Below are positions 60,501 to 64,000 of a DNA stretch of 64,000 nt, one piece after another (position 1 is the stretch's first letter; every line of letters begins with the position of its first letter). The stretch is from Legionella septentrionalis (lineage in GTDB: Bacteria > Pseudomonadota > Gammaproteobacteria > Legionellales > Legionellaceae): assembly GCF_003989745.1 (NCBI RefSeq), contig NZ_RZGS01000006.1, positions 1-64,000 on the forward strand. The letters are read 5' to 3'. Below the pieces are notes generated by a model. That model was not told the origin of the DNA, ran no database searches, and saw only the letters and a list, made by a program, of their open reading frames with translations. The translations under genes were made by a program, and so were the position numbers.

Positions 60501-63500
60501 GTGCTTTTGCCTCAAATCCCGTCTCCGCTACTTGCATATATACACGTTTATAAATGTTTGTTCTATCCTCCACTAACCCTTTGAATAAGGCTTCTACCTG
60601 CTGGGTTGGTTGCATATCTTTATGCTTGACCCCTTCGAACAGCAAACGCAGGCGCGTTATCAAGGCTTTGGCTTTCCTCGGATCGATCTCTTGGGCTGCC
60701 TTCTTGAAGCTTTCAACAGTAAGCTCGCTAAAGTCACTGCATAAGCCTGGATTTAATTCAGGGAACTGGGAACATAAATCGCCCCAGGACTGGGCGGATT
60801 GAGACTGGAATTTGGCAAAAACTTTTTCGCTGTCACCGGGCTCGCCTTTCAAGCGTACGTTCCAGTATTCTTCGATCTGGGCACGGCACTCCATCCATTT
60901 TTCTTTTAACTGCGTAGCCTTATCGTTTTTCTCGCGAACGAAGTCATTTAATACCGTAAGTACATCACCGCAAAGGACAGACATTAATGATTCTTTTCGT
61001 CGTAAAAAGGATTGATTCTGTTTATTGATATCATACATTAATTGCTGTACCACCAAGGTTCGGCAATGCTTGAATAATAAGTCTTCATTGCCCTTAAGAT
61101 GTTGGTATTTACCCTGCGGATGTGTTTCAAATTTCTTTTTAATGCGATCAATTTGGGCCTGCACAGACTGTTGAAATTTCTCTCTGTAAGGGCCTTTTAA
61201 TAAGGATTGATAATTTTTATCAATTTCCGCATCGTTATACACATCGAGGGTTAATCCAGGCCAACCGTTTCGTCCTTGACGTCCGCGTTCCTGGTTTGCC
61301 TTACGCTTAATATCCGGATAAGTACGCAAGACCATCAAACCTTCCTTAGTTTCCGGTTTAATGTCTGTGCCGCGTCCCATCCTGGCGCTAAAGGTAATGG
61401 CACCGGGTTTACCGGCAAATGGAACCACCTCATTTTCAGATTTGCCGCTGTCGTTGGTGTCTATCGTGATCCGGTTGAGGATCGCATCCTTGGATTGAGC
61501 TTCCAGCGCCTGTTTAACCGCTGCGGCAATATTTTTTACGGCAATATCATCTTCGCAAGTGATTAAAATCGGATGTTTATCTGTCCGATTAAGAATCTGC
61601 TTAACAATTTCAGTGATGTGTGCTTCCTCATCTTTACAATAAACAGGAGGCAGGAAGGTAGTCCGTGATTCCTCATGCGTTGGGACCTTAATGACGTGAT
61701 CAATATCGAAAATGTCTTCATAGCTTTTCACGTCCTGCAGGTCGCCAGCTGTACCGGTACAACCTTCTTTAACGGCATAATCATTGTTAATGATGTATTT
61801 GGCATTGCTTGAAATGGCAATGACGCTGTCCGGTTCTGTGAAGAAGTTGGGTGCTTCACCCTCTTCGATGGCTTTCATGTTCAACGCCGCGTGTTTGGCT
61901 TGTTGTACCCCTTCACTGTACGTAGAACCGTGTTTCACCTGATTGGCAATGAGGACCTTGGCAAAGCGGGTACCGATGACCACACCATCGGCGACAATTT
62001 TATCTTCATTGTAAACTGTGAATTCACGGCCTTCTTTTAGATTCTTGGCAGCATGGGCAGCAACTAGAAGTTTTTTCAATTCTGTGTCACGTTTTTGCAC
62101 CATTTGTGGATCTTTAGCCAAAGCAGGCACGATGTATTTCTGCATGAATTGCGATTCTTTAGGCGCGGTACGTGCTTTCTGCTGCAACATTTTGCACAAA
62201 CCCTGCAGATGTTTCTGCGTGGAAATCATGGGGACTTCTTGCAGCGAATGTTGTTTGAAATCATTCTGATGTTGCTCATAGAACTCATATGCTGCGCGAT
62301 AAACCCACTCTTCATAGTTGTAAATGCTGTCCACACCGGCGTTGTCGGCATAGTTAAATTGTGTGTCTTCATCGGTAAGAACATGGTCGCATTCATCAAT
62401 CCAGGCGCGGCGCATTGATTTTTCCATGAAGATAGGATTATCTTTTTTCCATACCTGGTTTGCCCTAAAGAGAGCAAGATTACCAATGGTTGCATAGTTG
62501 ATGGCGCCAATGTTGCGACGGTCATGGTTGGTTTGATACGTTTCACCCCTGGAGTGTGGCGTGATATAGGCATTGCGGATGCCCAAGGCATCCATGAAAT
62601 GCTTAAATTCTTCATGATCGCGTTCGGACAAACTATCTTTCGAAGAAAAGACATCGACTACGTATCCTTGTAAGGCCAGGAATGCGGTTCTCATCCCGGT
62701 TAAAATACTTTTTCCTTGCCCGGTTTTAACCTGATAGAGGATGCTTTCATCGTATAAAGCCGCATAAATCAGAATGAGCATCTGCGTATGGTTGGCCCAC
62801 ATACCGGTTTTACGCAGCATCACTTCGCGCATGCAGGCAAGCAATTGTGCGGCATTTTGCGGTGAATTGTGTAAATTTAAATTTGCTCTTGCCGTATTTA
62901 ATTTGGCCTGTAGCGTCGCGAATGGAATATTGCTTAAATCTTCTTTTTGGCTGTAACTGTTTAGGTAGTACAGCAGATTGATTAATTGTTTCTTTTCCAT
63001 ATCGGGAATAAAGCCGGATTTATCGCCTTCGCCTTTGCGTTTGAAATTCTCCAATATACGAACGAAATTAACCCGGTCATTCTTAGTGATGCTGTAATGA
63101 CGTTTGCCGCTTCCCGTTTTGGCATCCAAATTCTGATGATGGGTTTCAAATCGATGAATAAACTGCTGTGGTTGACTATAGCCTTTAGTCAGCAACTCAT
63201 TGAATGTTTTCAGTGTTGGAATAGGTTGCGTGTTGCAATATTTCGCTAAACCACGCAGCTGTTCCACACTGAGATTTTCTAAATTTCCTTTTAGCATCCC
63301 TAGATATGCAATGTGTTCTTTCTTGAGATGTTTGGTGCGATCCACTTGTAACTGGTTGCCCAGGGCTTGCAACAGGATGATGCGGATAAACATTCCTTTA
63401 TCGTTATAAGGCGTATTGAATAAGGAAATGAAGTTCCGATCGACCACAGTAGTTTTGTTGCTTACCTCGTTAATGTAAATTTCATTTAAAGTAAGCTGGG

Positions 63501-64000
63501 TTTTATTCCACATGTCTTGTGTAGCAAGATCCCGGTGAGATGAGATAATATCATCGAGACTGAGTTCAAGCTGCTCGAGGATTGCAGAGCGGTATTCCCC
63601 GACAACATTTACTTTGTTACTGCTCCACAGGCCGATTAAGTCGGCTACATTGTTCAAACGCGTATTGAGGAGTTTGAGGCGATGATAATCCGCATTTTCC
63701 TTTTTATCTTTTTCTGTTTTGTAGCCTTTATATAATTCTTCGATGGTATTTTTTGCAGCCTCGATAAAGGCAGTCTCATTGGGATTAGAGAGTAAGTATT
63801 TGACTAAAACCGTTTTAAATTGAGCAGGAAAAGACTCGCGTACAATTTCACGCATGAGTTTTTCCACCTTGCTTGCCTGCTTAGTTAAACGAGAATCAAG
63901 ATTATTTAAGTCCTTGCTTATTAAAGAAGAATTTGGATTGGCCAATTCTTTTTCCAAAAGCTCATTGAGTAGACTTACAGGAAAATGCTGGTTGTCAATG
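57577..64000 (-). CDS. Giant SecA-like ATPase protein (5' end outside window), effector candidate
   Basis: At least 2141 residues are visible. The frame is open through the window edge, and the TTG at 63955-63957 is not a convincing start. Numbering from that codon: helical region 1-380; a SecA-like motor at about 380-930 with Walker A TGQGKS (412-417), DECD box (521-524), a preprotein-domain-like insert ending in YSEGVQQAKHA, TGTA (734-737), SARMGRGTDI (near 860) and arginine-finger-like RGRQGR (891-896); then about 1200 helical residues. SecA itself is about 900 residues and ends in a zinc motif, absent here. There is no signal peptide. The housekeeping SecA role is unlikely; a secreted or specialised ATPase is inferred. 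Confidence 0.85.
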   Translation of the reverse strand, partial: IDNQHFPVSLLNELLEKELANPNSSLISKDLNNLDSRLTKQASKVEKLMREIVRESFPAQFKTVLVKYLLSNPNETAFIEAAKNTIEELYKGYKTEKDKKENADYHRLKLLNTRLNNVADLIGLWSSNKVNVVGEYRSAILEQLELSLDDIISSHRDLATQDMWNKTQLTLNEIYINEVSNKTTVVDRNFISLFNTPYNDKGMFIRIILLQALGNQLQVDRTKHLKKEHIAYLGMLKGNLENLSVEQLRGLAKYCNTQPIPTLKTFNELLTKGYSQPQQFIHRFETHHQNLDAKTGSGKRHYSITKNDRVNFVRILENFKRKGEGDKSGFIPDMEKKQLINLLYYLNSYSQKEDLSNIPFATLQAKLNTARANLNLHNSPQNAAQLLACMREVMLRKTGMWANHTQMLILIYAALYDESILYQVKTGQGKSILTGMRTAFLALQGYVVDVFSSKDSLSERDHEEFKHFMDALGIRNAYITPHSRGETYQTNHDRRNIGAINYATIGNLALFRANQVWKKDNPIFMEKSMRRAWIDECDHVLTDEDTQFNYADNAGVDSIYNYEEWVYRAAYEFYEQHQNDFKQHSLQEVPMISTQKHLQGLCKMLQQKARTAPKESQFMQKYIVPALAKDPQMVQKRDTELKKLLVAAHAAKNLKEGREFTVYNEDKIVADGVVIGTRFAKVLIANQVKHGSTYSEGVQQAKHAALNMKAIEEGEAPNFFTEPDSVIAISSNAKYIINNDYAVKEGCTGTAGDLQDVKSYEDIFDIDHVIKVPTHEESRTTFLPPVYCKDEEAHITEIVKQILNRTDKHPILITCEDDIAVKNIAAAVKQALEAQSKDAILNRITIDTNDSGKSENEVVPFAGKPGAITFSARMGRGTDIKPETKEGLMVLRTYPDIKRKANQERGRQGRNGWPGLTLDVYNDAEIDKNYQSLLKGPYREKFQQSVQAQIDRIKKKFETHPQGKYQHLKGNEDLLFKHCRTLVVQQLMYDINKQNQSFLRRKESLMSVLCGDVLTVLNDFVREKNDKATQLKEKWMECRAQIEEYWNVRLKGEPGDSEKVFAKFQSQSAQSWGDLCSQFPELNPGLCSDFSELTVESFKKAAQEIDPRKAKALITRLRLLFEGVKHKDMQPTQQVEALFKGLVEDRTNIYKRVYMQVAETGFEAKARTLFNDIKNYLHPELQITPQAKGEIQASKPKNHELKKAVAFYQLWVAGADIHYFDHGAERINEEVIQYVYEDLDKFYDVLYGASYGSEQRSEQRIQLFQTLRNLRTESKEPMPQLFLVSTKALGTSIQLLHSLQGHQDYGNYLKCFTRFFKAEAFKDDHPSDMAVEDIKKYDRLLMLVGAIATTQYFNIEEEFDLDLEKTVPARSTLVLIENLCRVIREEFWEDFDDKLASNIAEVFAKDKNATEVLSANILGQDLHELIDNINHYTKHGARNQGYRLQELRDYLARNKEQLLTEKVEAVRPIFQAVLGSSHNRTQDYFLPTQPYGFAGLNEKETGQFWDFLAQRHPVTKKDVEALITFLETMSKTEHFREKCFLPLVGLPPYIPVSYILANLKITGSKTNPGDIARGLKEIGEAAETFNKLASRYNLIVSARDYSQLEHDDRYDDLLAQFCKKAPEKNKQFFELCAQYPTLTIESIQQVKALSQTPEMLQQPQKVSQLLGLAANIDDGTMTQVWAAFEAKKIADASQLQEHLAGIAKTQQKMPALGKEGTAGIYEAVASNRLTSQQAEQCVAMMQNMSNFSKKYPDLAKTVLPKFLDEEDKGEKTVASYNAFFTAVKDKAFPGETMNGLFTAYFDKRIHSVEALNRSIKTIEIAQILNQNLQDHSMWNRYFGKFNSQRYERQNLMQLLVQGVLDLGKAFSDACFAAYEKLAKSIVTVPELTKNAAQRRSALSASYHKVIEFTKEMAYVSSENLAADDTQLSEEISKAQISFFHDKRLAYAGEWWVSLQRRAAAEMFFNAMEGAASNTAGKSAQQYLMGLLQTLGEAQKMLLEADKNTRHHKKGYSRLYDISVQMVLHVVKQYVELEGISMADKAQLKTFIDGQMDTQVDMLLQRLPDDHKMKSFLLANREPAEVATYLKSMNLTQLEEFRKGWNTHKAAVPKHLQYLVTNVECFIDVNEPSSGSRLGNSLGAH

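Noticed and set aside
62226-62654. 142-codon minus-strand frame inside the SecA-like gene
   Set aside because: Same strand, shifted frame; the SecA motifs prove the longer frame is the real one.

Overview
The window reads as chromosomal DNA of a Legionella-type gammaproteobacterium. The support is the complete enhA-enhB-enhC set, a PlaA-type GDSL lysophospholipase with its disulfide loop, a LetA-type response regulator beside uvrC, a phenylalanine hydroxylase, and several large helical or eukaryote-like proteins of the kind sent out by Dot/Icm type IV secretion. Base composition is moderately AT-rich. No tRNA, rRNA or CRISPR array was seen. Species is not assigned, and all functional calls rest on motifs read by eye.

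Layout. 0-3.4 kb: the N-terminal end of an IS5-type transposase, a REP-like palindrome, rpmB-rpmG with a clear promoter, a gene-free 950 bp region with three good DnaA boxes, an RCC1-repeat protein and a decayed gap. 3.4-12.6 kb: trmB translationally linked to a 1577-residue helical protein (effector candidate), then hflK-hflC-yjeT-purA. 12.7-20.5 kb: sodC, an EamA exporter, a FadH-type reductase, a nucleoside hydrolase, deaD and plaA. 20.5-26.8 kb: djlA, waaA, dksA and the minus-strand group hemA-prfA-prmC. 27-30 kb is accessory: a short intramembrane protease with a small upstream partner, a caspase-like protein, and a small membrane protein divergent from it across a perfect AT-rich palindrome. 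30-35.4 kb: comF, bioC, phhA, letA, uvrC. 35.5-40.6 kb: enhABC. 40.7-49.6 kb: a small heat-shock protein, rpsT, murJ with an M17 peptidase, holC-pepA, lptF-lptG and an ElyC-like protein. 49.6-57.4 kb: two small unknowns, a minus-strand run transporter-yggS-proC-yggT, a coiled-coil protein, a broken GIY-YIG gene, pilT and rph. 57.6 kb to the edge: the end of a very large SecA-like protein whose start lies outside the window.

How the genes fit together. Many genes build or guard the envelope: waaA (Kdo transfer), lptFG (LPS export), murJ (lipid II flipping), ElyC-like, enhA (L,D-transpeptidase) and enhC (periplasmic Sel1 protein). Quality control is covered by hflKC, the M50 protease, djlA, Hsp20 and two M17 aminopeptidases. 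Virulence links are plaA, enhABC, letA, sodC, pilT and the effector candidates. The items most likely to be undescribed are the SecA-like giant (57577-64000), the caspase-like protein (28419-29315), the 1577-residue helical protein with internal repeats (4141-8874), and the DnaA-box cluster (1211-1361).
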